34,735 nucleotides of DNA from CAZGTQ01 sp964528575. Its GTDB lineage: Bacteria > Planctomycetota > UBA1135 > GCA-002686595. The translations under genes and the position numbers were made by a program. Under the pieces are notes generated by a model. That model was not told the origin of the DNA and searched no databases. It saw only the letters and a list, made by a program, of their open reading frames with translations. This document shows positions 24,379-32,765 of this stretch, piece after piece. Numbering within the stretch: the stretch's first letter is position 1; each line of letters begins with the position of its first letter. The stretch lies in contig CAZGTQ010000378.1 in assembly GCA_964528575.1 (NCBI GenBank), positions 1-34,735 on the forward strand, given 5' to 3'.

Positions 24379-26493
24379 TTGGCAGCGCGCATGCTCCTCG
24401 CCGCACTGCTCTTCGCTCTCGTCCAGGACCCCGTCGCCGCCGCACCCCCTGCGGCCGCCGGTGGAGACGCCGAGACGATCGTCACGGCGCCGCGCTCGCG
24501 GCTCACGGCGACGTCTTCGCGCGCGCACGTCACCGTCGTCACGGCGGAAGAGCTGCGGGCGACCGGTGCGCGCTCGCTCCCGCTCGCGATCTCGCGCGCG
24601 GCCGGCGTCTGGGTCCAGGAGACCAACCTCGGCGGCGGCTCGCCGTTCATCCGCGGCCTCGTCGGAAACCAGGTGCTCATCGTCGTCGACGGCGTGCGCC
24701 TCAACGATTCGACGACGCGCTCGGGGCCGAACCAGTCGCTCAACACGATCGATCCGGCGATCGTCGAGCGCGTCGAGGTGATCCGCGGTCCGTCGTCGGT
24801 GCTCTACGGCTCGGACGCGATCGGCGGCGCGATCCTGATCTGGACCAAGACCCGCCTCCCCGCCTCGCGCGGCGGCGAAGCCGGCCTCGACGGCGGGCTC
24901 GACGTGCTCTACCGCAGCGTCGTCGACGGCGCGTACGGCACCGTCGACGGCTCGTGGGCCGACGAGGACGACGGCGTGCTCGTCATCCGCAGCCTGTTCG
25001 ACTGGGACGACCTCGAGACCGCGGACGGCGAGGTGCCGTTCACCGGCTACGGCGGCGAAGCGCTGTTCGGCTCGTGGACGCACGCGTTCGACGAGAGCCG
25101 CGCGCTACGCATCACCGCGCGCTACCACGAGGACGACGACGTCCCGCGCACCGACCGGCTCATCGCCGGCTTCGGCCAGACGAACCCGTCGAGCTCGATC
25201 TTCGAGTTCAACGTGCAACGTCGCGAGGGCTACCTGATGTCGTACACCGACGACGAGCCGAGCGAGCTCGGGGATCGGTTCCAGGCGCGCCTCTCGTACC
25301 GGCGCTACCGCGAGGACCGCGAGGAGATGAACTTCGGCTCGTCGACCCTCTCGTACGAGCGCGACGAGGTCGACACGGTGGGGCTCGGGCTCGACTGGAC
25401 GAAGGCGCTCGGCGACGACCATCTGCTCACGTACGGCTTCGACGTCGAGCACGACGAGGTCGATTCGTTCGACCGCGAGACGAACGAAGGCGCTACGGCC
25501 GTCGGCGACGGCGACTTCGCGCCCGGCGCGAGCTACACGTCCTTCGGCGCGTTCGCGCAGGACGAGATCTTCGCGTTCGACCCGTTCGACGTGACGCTGG
25601 GCGTGCGCTTCTCCCACTTCGCATTCTCGTACGACGCGTTCTCCGACCCGAGCGACGGCACCGCGGAGGACGGCGAGTTCAGCGCGCTGACCGCCAGCCT
25701 CCAGGTCGCGCGCAACGTGAGCGACGACGTGCGCCTGACCGGCACGCTCGCGCAGGGTTATCGCGCGCCGAACCTCGACGAGCTCGCGAAGAACGGCTCG
25801 TTCTTCGGCGGCACCGAGCTCGCCAACCCCGACCTCGATCCCGAGCGCAGCCTCACCGCGGAGCTCGCCGTCGACGTCGTGAAGGAGCGCTGGTGGGGCG
25901 CGCTCGCGGTCTTCGGGACGCGCATCGAGGACCTCGTCGGCCGGCGCCTCGACCAGAGCGGCACGCCCGGCAACGAGATCTTCGTGCGCGACAACGTCGG
26001 CGAGGCCGACATCTACGGCGTCGAGGCGCGCGCGCGCGTGCAGTTGTGCGCAGACTCCCCGTACTTCGGCGAGGCGTCCGCCGGCTGGACGCGGGGGCGC
26101 CAGTACGACGACACCGTGGACCCCGCCACCGGCGAGGCCCCGTTCGACGGCGTCGAGTTCCGGCGCATCCCGCCGCTCCACGGCCGGGCCGCGCTGCGCT
26201 ACGAGCCGCAGGAGTCGAACCACGGCATCGACTGGGCCGAGCTCGAGCTCTTCTGGGCGGACGACCAGGAGCAGCTCCACCCGGAGGACGTCACCGACTC
26301 GCGCATCGACCCCGACGGCACGCCGGGCTTCGGGATCGTCAACCTGTCCGCCGGGGGGCCGCTCGGCGACGGGAGCGCGCTGCACTGGCGCGCGGGCGTC
26401 GAGAACGTCCTCGACAAGGACTACCGGATCCACGGTTCGGGCTTCGACGGCCCGGGCCGCGGCATCTTCTTTGGACTAAGCTATCGACCGTGA
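24379..26493 (+). CDS. TonB-dependent outer-membrane receptor
   Basis: 704 residues from a TTG at 24379, which has GACGAGA upstream and gives the signal peptide an Arg; the ATG at 24391 is the alternative (700 residues). After the signal (to about residue 22) a TonB-box-like ETIVTA (32-37) precedes the plug domain (SLPLAISRAAGVWVQETNLG, IRGLVGNQVLIVVDGVRLND, IDPAIVERVEVIRGPSSVLY, GSDAIGGAI). The rest is a 22-strand-type barrel with alternating acidic loops, TLAQGYRAPNLDELAKNG, and the C-terminal VENVLDKDYRIHGSGFDGPG ending in YRP. It imports a chelate or similar compound; the substrate is unknown. tonB overlaps its stop codon. Confidence 0.95.
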   Translation: MAARMLLAALLFALVQDPVAAAPPAAAGGDAETIVTAPRSRLTATSSRAHVTVVTAEELRATGARSLPLAISRAAGVWVQETNLGGGSPFIRGLVGNQVLIVVDGVRLNDSTTRSGPNQSLNTIDPAIVERVEVIRGPSSVLYGSDAIGGAILIWTKTRLPASRGGEAGLDGGLDVLYRSVVDGAYGTVDGSWADEDDGVLVIRSLFDWDDLETADGEVPFTGYGGEALFGSWTHAFDESRALRITARYHEDDDVPRTDRLIAGFGQTNPSSSIFEFNVQRREGYLMSYTDDEPSELGDRFQARLSYRRYREDREEMNFGSSTLSYERDEVDTVGLGLDWTKALGDDHLLTYGFDVEHDEVDSFDRETNEGATAVGDGDFAPGASYTSFGAFAQDEIFAFDPFDVTLGVRFSHFAFSYDAFSDPSDGTAEDGEFSALTASLQVARNVSDDVRLTGTLAQGYRAPNLDELAKNGSFFGGTELANPDLDPERSLTAELAVDVVKERWWGALAVFGTRIEDLVGRRLDQSGTPGNEIFVRDNVGEADIYGVEARARVQLCADSPYFGEASAGWTRGRQYDDTVDPATGEAPFDGVEFRRIPPLHGRAALRYEPQESNHGIDWAELELFWADDQEQLHPEDVTDSRIDPDGTPGFGIVNLSAGGPLGDGSALHWRAGVENVLDKDYRIHGSGFDGPGRGIFFGLSYRP

Positions 26494-27242
26494 GCGTTCC
26501 GAGCCGTCCGACCAGGAGCTTCGGCCACGGCGTGCGCGCGGCGGCGAGCCCTTTGGGAGCCTCGCTCGCCGTGCACGTCGGCGCGCTCGGCGCATGCCTG
26601 CTCTTGCTCGGGCGCGCGTCGTCCGCGCCGCCGGCCGGCTCGACGGTCGTCGCGGTGCGGCCGCCGGCGCCGATCGCGGCGCCGGCCGCTTGGCCCGACG
26701 AGCTGCGCGAGACGCTCGAGCCGCGGCACACGCTCGAGCCGGTCCTCGAGGCCGAGCTCGTCCCCGCGATCGAGCCTGCGCCGGAGCGCGTCGACTGGAT
26801 CGCCGACGAGCCCGCGCTGCACCCCGTCGACGCGCTCGTGCATCCGCCAGTTCCGCAGCGACCGCTCACGCTCGTCACCGAGCCGACGAGCGTGCGTCCT
26901 GCGCCCGTCGAGCCCGCCGACCCCGCGCTCGCCGCCGCGGACGCGGTGCCCGGGCCGCCGGACAGCGCGCCGCGCATCCGCTCGAACGCGCCGCCGCTCT
27001 ACCCGCGCGCGAGCGTGCGACGCGGCCACGAGGGCAGCGTGCTCCTGCGCATCGGCGTGGACGCGCGCGGCGCGTTCCTGCGCGCCGAGGTCCTGCGCTC
27101 GAGCGGTCACGAGCTGCTCGACGAGGCCGCGCTCGAGGCGGTGCGCGCGTGGACGTTCGAGCCCGCGATCCGCGGTGGCGTCGCGGTCGCGGACGTGCTC
27201 GAGCACACCGTCACGTTCCGGCTGACCGGGCCGTCGAGCTGA
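26490..27242 (+). CDS. tonB: TonB-family energy-transducing protein
   Basis: 250 residues from a GTG overlapping the receptor stop (GTGA). It has an N-terminal membrane anchor (about residues 19-40, LGASLAVHVGALGACLLLLG), then a periplasmic spacer rich in Pro, Glu and Ala, and the C-terminal TonB domain (YPRASVRRGHEGSVLLRIGV, LRSSGHELLDEAALEAVRAW, TFEPAI). It should couple proton-motive force to the adjacent receptor. The energising partners ExbB and ExbD are not in this window, so they must be encoded elsewhere. The spacer is Pro/Glu/Arg-mixed rather than the classical KPxPxP type. Confidence 0.93.
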   Translation: MSVPSRPTRSFGHGVRAAASPLGASLAVHVGALGACLLLLGRASSAPPAGSTVVAVRPPAPIAAPAAWPDELRETLEPRHTLEPVLEAELVPAIEPAPERVDWIADEPALHPVDALVHPPVPQRPLTLVTEPTSVRPAPVEPADPALAAADAVPGPPDSAPRIRSNAPPLYPRASVRRGHEGSVLLRIGVDARGAFLRAEVLRSSGHELLDEAALEAVRAWTFEPAIRGGVAVADVLEHTVTFRLTGPSS

Positions 27243-27274
27243 CGCGTCCGCGCTCGCTGCTACCGCCAGCGCTG

Positions 27275-27322
27275 CGAAACGCCGGCGGCCCGAAACGCCG
27301 GCGGACCGAAACGCCGGCGGCC
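27275..27322. repeat. Three tandem 16-bp units, CGAAACGCCGGCGGCC
   Basis: Three adjacent 16-bp copies start at 27275, 27291 and 27307; the middle copy ends AC instead of CC. The last copy overlaps the left arm of the terminator hairpin at 27318. Confidence 0.88.
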
Positions 27323-27347
27323 CGGGTCGAGTATTCGACCCGGGCCG
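27318..27347. terminator. Bidirectional terminator hairpin
   Basis: A perfect 13-bp stem CGGCCCGGGTCGA / TCGACCCGGGCCG encloses the loop GTAT. It lies between the convergent tonB (+) and ferredoxin (-) genes, so it could end transcription from both sides. No T tract is present on either strand. Confidence 0.6.
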
Positions 27348-27373
27348 CGCGTGGACGGACGCTGTGCGTCGAG

Positions 27374-27637
27374 CTACTTGTTCGTGTACCAGTCGGCGTT
27401 CGTCTTCGTGAACGCCGTCCACTTCTCCGGGAGCTCCGCTTCGTCGAAGATCGCTTCCACCGGGCACTCGGGCGCGCAGGCGGCACAGTCGATGCACTCA
27501 TCGGGGTTGATGTAGAGCATCTTCTCGGCCTCGAACTCGTCCTCGTCCTTGGTCGGATGGATGCAATCGACCGGGCAGACCTCCACGCAGGCCGTGTCCT
27601 TCGTTCCGATGCACGGCTCAGCGATCACGTACGTCAT
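27374..27637 (-). CDS. fdxA: 7Fe ferredoxin (FdxA-type)
   Basis: 87 residues from the ATG at 27637. Cys9, Cys17, Cys21 and Cys25 (spacing C-x7-C-x3-C-x3-C) and Cys48, Cys51, Cys54 and Cys58 match ferredoxins with one [3Fe-4S] and one [4Fe-4S] cluster. The opening TYVIAEPCIGTKDTACVEVC and the end CIDCAACAPECPVEAIF closely follow actinobacterial and planctomycete FdxA. A low-potential electron carrier in the cytosol; its redox partner is not evident here. It is shorter than the Azotobacter type, with the usual 30-residue tail. Confidence 0.95.
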   Translation of the reverse strand: MTYVIAEPCIGTKDTACVEVCPVDCIHPTKDEDEFEAEKMLYINPDECIDCAACAPECPVEAIFDEAELPEKWTAFTKTNADWYTNK

Positions 27638-27762
27638 GACGAGTGTTTCTCGTGAGGTTGATGGAGCCGGGCCCCGCCCCACGGCGGGCCCGAGAGCGCC
27701 GCCATCCTAGGTCGATTCGTCTCCGTTGCAACCCTGCCGAAACCGGCCCGAAACCGGGTTCC

Positions 27763-29787
27763 TCAATCCCGCTGCGGGGCCTCCAGCAGCAGGTGCGAGC
27801 CGGCGGTGACGCGCGCGCTCCAGCGGGGCGGAACGAGCGTCGTGCCCGAGTACTCCTCGACCAGCGCAGGCCCCTCGAACGCGTGCCCGGGCCGCAGGCG
27901 CGCCCGCGCGAGGAGTGGCGCGCGCGCCACCCGGGAGCCGAAGCGCACCGCGCGCAGCCCGAGCCGCGCGTCCGCCGGCAGCGGCCGGCTCCGCGCGTTC
28001 GCCGGCACCGGGCTCGCGCGCCGCACGATTGCGCGGGTGCGCAGGCACACGAGCTCGACCTCGCGCCCCTCGAGGCGGTACCCGTACCGCCGCTCGTGGA
28101 CGGCGTGGAACGCGCCGGCGACGTCCTCGCCCTCCGGCACGCGCAGCTCGAACGACTGGCCCGCGTAGCGCAGGTCGAGGCCGTGCTCGAACGCGACCGC
28201 GCGCGCGGGATGGCCCGCCTCGACCAGGCTCGACCGGCCGGCGTGTGCGAGCTCGCGGAACGCCGCGCGGCGCCGCGCTCGGCTCCACGCGCCGAGCGGC
28301 TCGAGCGCGGTGCGCGACAGGTCGCGGATCGCGTCGGCCGCGGTCATCCCGCGCGCCGACAGCGCCCCGGGCGAGCAGGGGACGAGCGCGCGGCGCATCC
28401 CCAGGCTCGCCGCGAGCGCGGCCGCGTGCAGGCCGCCGGCGCCGCCGAACGCGACGAGCGCGAGGCGCCGCGGGTCGTGGCCGCGCTGCATCGTCATCAC
28501 GCCGACCGCGCGGCGCATCGCGGCGCGCGCGACCTCGAGCACCGCTTGCGCGGCTTCGGCCGGCGCGGCGCCGAGACGGCGCGCGAGCCGCTCGAACGCG
28601 CGCGCGACCGCGTCGTGGTCGAGCGCGAGCTCGCCTCCGAGGAACGCGCCCTCGGCGACGTGGCCGAGCAGCACGTGCGCGTCGGTCACCGTCGGCTCGT
28701 CGCTGTGGCCGTAGCACACGGGCCCGGGATCCGCGCCCGCGCTCGCCGGTCCGACGTGCAGCACGCCGCCCGCGTCGACGCGCACGAGCGAGCCGCCGCC
28801 GCAGCCGATCGTGTGGATGTCGAGCGTCGGCACCGCGACGGGATGACCGGCGACGCGCACCGGGTCGCCGGTGCCGCCCGACACCGCGAGCACGCCCTCG
28901 GCGCGCGCGTCGTGGAACGCGACGTCGGTGCTCGTGCCGCCCATGTCGAGCGTGACGATGCTCTCGAGCCCCGCTTCGCGCGCCGCGCGTGCCGCGCCGA
29001 CGACGCCGCCCGCGGGGCCGGAGAGCAACACGCGCACCGGCTCGAGCGCGGCGCGCGACGCGGGCAGCGTGCCGCCGTTCGACTGGAGCAGGAGCAGCCG
29101 CGCGTCGGGCAGCCGCCGCTCGAGGCCCGCGAGGTACGCGCGCACGATCGGCACGAGCACGGCGTTGACGATCGCGGTGGAGAAGCGCTCGTACTCGCGG
29201 TGCTCGGCGAGCACGTGCGCGGAGAGCGTGAGCGGCAGGCCGAGCGGTGCGAGAGCGGCCGCGACGCGCTCCTCGATCGCGGGATCGGCCCAGGAGTGGA
29301 GCAGGCAGATCGCGACGCTCTGCGCGCCGCTCTTCGCGACGCGTTCGCGCAGGCGCTCCAGCTCGTCCGCGCTCGGCGCCGCGACCTCGACGAGCTCGGT
29401 CGCGCGCCCGCCCGCGGGATCGGGCCAACTGCGCTGCGCGACCTCGAAGCGCAGCGAGCGCGGCACGAGCGGCTCGGGCTTGATCGGGTGGAGCGCGTAG
29501 ATGTCGGGGCGCTCCTGGCGGCCGATCTCGACCAGGTCGCGAAATCCCGCGCCGGTGACGAGCGCCGTCCGCGCGACGCGCCCGGTCAGGAGCGCGTTGA
29601 GCGCGACGGTCGTCCCGTGCACGACCGTGTCGCCGGCCCCGCCCGCGTGCAGCCGCTCGAGCCCGCCGACGACCGCGTCGGCCGGGTCGCGCGGCGTCGA
29701 CGGCACCTTGACGACGGAGAGCTCGTCGCCGTCCGCGAGCACCAAGTCGGTGAAGGTCCCGCCCGTGTCGACGCCGATGGTGCGCAC
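27763..29787 (-). CDS. Hydantoinase/5-oxoprolinase subunit A-type ATPase
   Basis: 674 residues from the GTG at 29787; no Shine-Dalgarno sequence is seen. It is a member of the HyuA/OplA family, which performs ATP-dependent opening of hydantoin or 5-oxoproline rings, or carboxylation of ketones, with a B subunit. The actin-like ATPase motifs are IGVDTGGTFTDLVLADGD at the N-terminus, VVHGTTVALNALL, LLSGPAGGVVGA, TLDMGGTSTDVAF, and FGGAGGLHA; the C-terminal domain follows (from about residue 500). A B subunit gene, usually adjacent, is absent. The promoter region is shared with the divergent plsY. Substrate unknown. Confidence 0.93.
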   Translation of the reverse strand: MRTIGVDTGGTFTDLVLADGDELSVVKVPSTPRDPADAVVGGLERLHAGGAGDTVVHGTTVALNALLTGRVARTALVTGAGFRDLVEIGRQERPDIYALHPIKPEPLVPRSLRFEVAQRSWPDPAGGRATELVEVAAPSADELERLRERVAKSGAQSVAICLLHSWADPAIEERVAAALAPLGLPLTLSAHVLAEHREYERFSTAIVNAVLVPIVRAYLAGLERRLPDARLLLLQSNGGTLPASRAALEPVRVLLSGPAGGVVGAARAAREAGLESIVTLDMGGTSTDVAFHDARAEGVLAVSGGTGDPVRVAGHPVAVPTLDIHTIGCGGGSLVRVDAGGVLHVGPASAGADPGPVCYGHSDEPTVTDAHVLLGHVAEGAFLGGELALDHDAVARAFERLARRLGAAPAEAAQAVLEVARAAMRRAVGVMTMQRGHDPRRLALVAFGGAGGLHAAALAASLGMRRALVPCSPGALSARGMTAADAIRDLSRTALEPLGAWSRARRRAAFRELAHAGRSSLVEAGHPARAVAFEHGLDLRYAGQSFELRVPEGEDVAGAFHAVHERRYGYRLEGREVELVCLRTRAIVRRASPVPANARSRPLPADARLGLRAVRFGSRVARAPLLARARLRPGHAFEGPALVEEYSGTTLVPPRWSARVTAGSHLLLEAPQRD

Positions 29788-29801
29788 GGCGGGGGAGCTT
29801 A

Positions 29802-29856
29802 CTGGTCCACCGCCTCCCCCGCCCGCCTCAGGGTGACCGAGCGGCGCGGGCGGCGG
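29802..29856. repeat. Dispersed repeat, copy 2
   Basis: 29802-29827 is identical to 24027-24052. In this copy CCGCCCGC (left arm, within the core) can pair with GCGGGCGG (about 29846-29853), while the sequence between the arms differs from copy 1. It lies 15 bp upstream of the hyuA-like start codon, in the divergent region with plsY. Confidence 0.7.
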
Positions 29857-29888
29857 TTGCCATCGGAGTGCGTGCGAATCGCGCTGGA

Positions 29889-29949
29889 GCGAGCGCCCGA
29901 GCGAGCGCCCGAGCGTGCGTGCGAATCGAGCGCCCGAACGAGCGCCCGA
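29889..29949. repeat. Tandem repeat, 12-bp unit GCGAGCGCCCGA
   Basis: Perfect units at 29889 and 29901 are followed by GCGTGCGTGCGA (29913), a 13-bp variant (29925) and a fifth unit (29938). Together with GTGCGTGCGAATCG-like words on both sides it fills the divergent gap upstream of plsY. Confidence 0.8.
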
Positions 29950-30044
29950 GCCGCGCCCCCCGGCGCCGCGCAGATCCGGCGATCTCCGTGCGGGATCGCG
30001 TCGGATCGCGCGGTAACCTGGCGGCCTTGGCCAGGGGCCGCTCG

Positions 30045-30737
30045 ATGCTCGTCCACGTACCGTCGATCGCCGCCGCCGCCGATCCGTCGGCGTGGCTCGC
30101 GCTCGTGCCGTCGTATCTGCTCGGCGCGGTGCCGTTCGGCTTCGTCCTGTGCAAGCTCTTGCGCGGGATCGACCTGCGCGAGTTCGGGAGCGGGAACATC
30201 GGCTCGACCAACGCGATGCGCGCGCTCGGCAAGCCGCTGGGGGTCGTCGCGTTCCTGCTCGACTTCGCGAAGGGAGCGGTGCCCGTCCTCGTGTTCGCGC
30301 CGCTCGGAGCGCGCTGGGCGGGCGCACAGAGCGCGAGCGGATGGCTCGCCGTCGGCTGCGGCGCGGCCGCGGTGTGCGGGCACGTGTGGCCGGTCTACCT
30401 GCGCTTCCGCGGCGGCAAGGCGGTCGCGACCGGCTGCGGAGCGATCGCGGCGATCGACCCGATCGTCGTGCTCGGCGGCGCGGTCGCGTGGGTCCTGGCG
30501 TTGCTCGTCACGCGCTACGCCAGCGTGGCGTCGATCGCGATGACGCTCGCGTTCCCGCTGCTCGCGGCGTGGCGCGCGGCCCAGCGCGGCGAGGGCGGCG
30601 AGCTCGTGTGGGGGACCGCGGCGCTGGCGCTGCTCGTGCTCGTGCGGCACCGCGCGAACCTCGGGCGTCTGATGGCGGGCACCGAGCCTCGGATCGGCCG
30701 CGGGGGCGCGGCCCAGGAGCGAGAGAAGCATGCCTGA
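30045..30737 (+). CDS. plsY: Glycerol-3-phosphate acyltransferase PlsY
   Basis: 230 residues from the ATG at 30045. It transfers the acyl group from acyl phosphate to glycerol-3-phosphate, the first step of phospholipid synthesis, at the inner membrane. Conserved motifs are GSGNIGSTNAMRALG, GHVWPVYLRFRGGKAVATGCG, and VRHRANLGRLMAGTEPRIG, with about six hydrophobic segments. It overlaps gpsA by 8 bp, so the enzyme that makes glycerol-3-phosphate is produced together with the one that uses it. The PlsX partner is not in the window. Confidence 0.96.
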   Translation: MLVHVPSIAAAADPSAWLALVPSYLLGAVPFGFVLCKLLRGIDLREFGSGNIGSTNAMRALGKPLGVVAFLLDFAKGAVPVLVFAPLGARWAGAQSASGWLAVGCGAAAVCGHVWPVYLRFRGGKAVATGCGAIAAIDPIVVLGGAVAWVLALLVTRYASVASIAMTLAFPLLAAWRAAQRGEGGELVWGTAALALLVLVRHRANLGRLMAGTEPRIGRGGAAQEREKHA

Positions 30738-31764
30738 CGAGCGCATCGAGCGCGCGCTGGTGATCGGCGACGGAAGCTGGGGCACGACCCTCGCGCTGCT
30801 CCTGTGCCGCAACGGCGTCCGGACGACGCTCTGGAGCGCGTTCCCCGACCACGTCGAGCAGATGCGGAGCGCGCGCGAGAACGCGCGGTTCCTGCCGGGC
30901 ATCGCGCTGCCGGAAGAGCTCGAGATCACCGCCGATACGTTCTCGGCGTGCGAGGGGTGCGAGCTTGCGGTGAGCGTCGTCCCGACGCAGTTCCTGCGCG
31001 GCGTCGCGGAGCGCTTCGAGGAGGCGCTCAAGGGCACGGTCCCGCTCGTGTCTGCGACCAAGGGGCTCGAGATCGAGACGTTCCTCACGCCCAGCCGCAT
31101 CCTCGCCGAGACGCTGGGCGACCGCCGCATCGCCGTGCTGTCGGGTCCGAGCCACGCCGAGGAGGTCGCGCAGGGCATGCCCGCGTCGCTGGTCGCGGCG
31201 AGCGAGGACGCCGCTCTCGCGCGCACCGTCCAGGACGCCTTCGCGAGCGACACGTTCCGCGTCTACACGCACCGCGACCCGATCGGCGCCGAGCTCGGCG
31301 CGGCGCTCAAGAACGTGATCGCGCTCGCCGCCGGCATCTCGGACGGGCTCGGCCTGGGCGACAACGCGAAGGCGGCGTTGATCACGCGCGGCGTCGTCGA
31401 GATGGCGCGCTTCGGCCAGACGCACGGCGCGCGGCCCGACACGTTCTTCGGCCTCGCGGGGCTCGGCGACCTCGTCACGACGTGCTGCTCGCGCCACTCG
31501 CGCAACCGCGCGGTCGGCGAGCGCATCGGCCGCGGCGAGTCGCTCGAGGAGATTCTCGCGAGCATGGAGATGGTCGCCGAGGGCGTGTGGACGACGCAGG
31601 CGCTCTTCGGCCCCGAGTCCGAGGCGCGCGGCGTGCGGATGCCGATCGCGGAGCAGGTCTATGCGTGCCTGTTCGAGGGCAAGGACCCGCGCCAGGCGGT
31701 GAGCGACCTGATGAGCCGCGAGCCCGCGGGGGAGATGGACGGGCTCATCCCCGACGTCTCGTGA
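30730..31764 (+). CDS. gpsA: Glycerol-3-phosphate dehydrogenase (NAD(P)+)
   Basis: 344 residues from the ATG at 30730. It reduces dihydroxyacetone phosphate to glycerol-3-phosphate. The Rossmann motif is VIGDGSWGTTLALLL; SATKGLE, SGPSHAEEVAQGMPAS, GAALKNVIALAAGISDGLGL (with the catalytic Lys), and the substrate-binding RHSRNRAVGERIG follow in the usual order. It is embedded between plsY and a small membrane-protein gene whose GTG overlaps its stop codon (GTGA). Confidence 0.97.
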   Translation: MPDERIERALVIGDGSWGTTLALLLCRNGVRTTLWSAFPDHVEQMRSARENARFLPGIALPEELEITADTFSACEGCELAVSVVPTQFLRGVAERFEEALKGTVPLVSATKGLEIETFLTPSRILAETLGDRRIAVLSGPSHAEEVAQGMPASLVAASEDAALARTVQDAFASDTFRVYTHRDPIGAELGAALKNVIALAAGISDGLGLGDNAKAALITRGVVEMARFGQTHGARPDTFFGLAGLGDLVTTCCSRHSRNRAVGERIGRGESLEEILASMEMVAEGVWTTQALFGPESEARGVRMPIAEQVYACLFEGKDPRQAVSDLMSREPAGEMDGLIPDVS

Positions 31765-32201
31765 TCCCCGCTTCGATCTTCGTCGCGCTGCTGGTGCTCA
31801 CCGTCGCGCTGCTCGTCGCCGTCGTCGCGACCGGCCTGCGCGCGGCTCGTCGGGCGCACCTCACGCTCGTCGCGATCACGCTCGTCTCGCTGCTCGCGAC
31901 GGTCTGGGCCGCCGAACGGCTCGGCGCGACGCGCGACTTCTCCGAGGCCGGCGCGATCGTGCCGGTGCACCTGACGATCGCGAAGGTCGCCACGCTCGCG
32001 TACCTGCTGCCGGTCGCGACGGGCATCGCGACGCTGCGGCGCGCGCGCTGGCGCCCGTGGCATCGCGCCGCCGCGCTCGCCACGCTCGCGCTCACGGTCG
32101 CCGCAGCCGTGACCGGCGTCTGGATGGTCGCCGCGTCCGAGCCGCGTCAGCCCGAGGTCGGCGCGCTACCGGCCGTCGACGAGCAGCGGGAACAGGAGTA
32201 G
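31761..32201 (+). CDS. Four-helix membrane protein, family unknown
   Basis: 146 residues from a GTG overlapping the gpsA stop. It has four hydrophobic helices (IFVALLVLTVALLVAVVATG; HLTLVAITLVSLLATVWAA; HLTIAKVATLAYLLPVATG; WHRAAALATLALTVAAAVTG). A His stands at or near the start of helices 2, 3 and 4, which resembles DUF420-like or b-type haem-binding small membrane proteins, but that is inference only. The tail is hydrophilic (PAVDEQREQE). Its 3' end overlaps the convergent gene by 36 bp. Confidence 0.75.
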   Translation: MIPASIFVALLVLTVALLVAVVATGLRAARRAHLTLVAITLVSLLATVWAAERLGATRDFSEAGAIVPVHLTIAKVATLAYLLPVATGIATLRRARWRPWHRAAALATLALTVAAAVTGVWMVAASEPRQPEVGALPAVDEQREQE

Positions 32202-32483
32202 CGCGAGGTTCGCGAACAGCGGCACGAGCACGAAGAGCAGCCACGTGCGCCGCGCCCGCAGCGTGAGCGCCGCGAGCGCGAGCCCGATCAGCCCGAAGCT
32301 GCACGACAGCACGATCACGATCTCGCGGCTGGGCGCGAGGCTGGGCGCGACGCGACCGAGCAGGGCGTAGATCCACCAGCAGCCCCACCCGAAGGTCGCG
32401 AGGATCATCGCGCGCATCCACGTCCGGTGCCGGCGCCGGGCGTACGCCCGGGTGACCCACCGCGGTCGAGCGGGACGCGCCAT
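32166..32483 (-). CDS. Small three-helix membrane protein, unknown
   Basis: 105 residues from the ATG at 32483, with GGAG about 10 bases upstream; an ATG at 32492 would add three residues. The N-terminus is very basic (RPARPRWVTRAYARRRHRTW), followed by three hydrophobic helices (AMILATFGWGCWWIYALL; IVIVLSCSFGLIGLALAAL; TWLLFVLVPLFANLALLLF). The family is not recognised. Convergent overlap of 36 bp with the preceding gene. Its start is 46 bp from the tRNA-Pro promoter, which points the other way. Confidence 0.65.
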   Translation of the reverse strand: MARPARPRWVTRAYARRRHRTWMRAMILATFGWGCWWIYALLGRVAPSLAPSREIVIVLSCSFGLIGLALAALTLRARRTWLLFVLVPLFANLALLLFPLLVDGR

Positions 32484-32529
32484 GGCGGGCATTCTCCGGA
32501 CCCGCGGGGGCCGGCACAACCCGCCTCGA

Positions 32530-32558
32530 TTGACGCGCCGCGCAAGGTCGCCTATAAG
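32530..32558 (+). promoter_or_regulatory. Sigma70-type promoter of tRNA-Pro
   Basis: The -35 box TTGACG (32530-32535) and -10 box TATAAG (32553-32558) are separated by the ideal 17 bp, each matching the consensus at five of six positions. Transcription would start about 7 bases before the tRNA. This is the best promoter in the window. Confidence 0.82.
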
Positions 32559-32571
32559 GTCCGGCCCGGGT

Positions 32572-32649
<78 letters not shown>

Positions 32650-32765
32650 TCACAAGACGGTGCCGATCGCCAAGTCGGACGAACCTGCCACAGGAAGCGC
32701 AGCGCGGCCCAAGGCCTGGTGATGAGAGCGGGCGCTCGCCGACTTGTATCGATCGACCAGGAACT

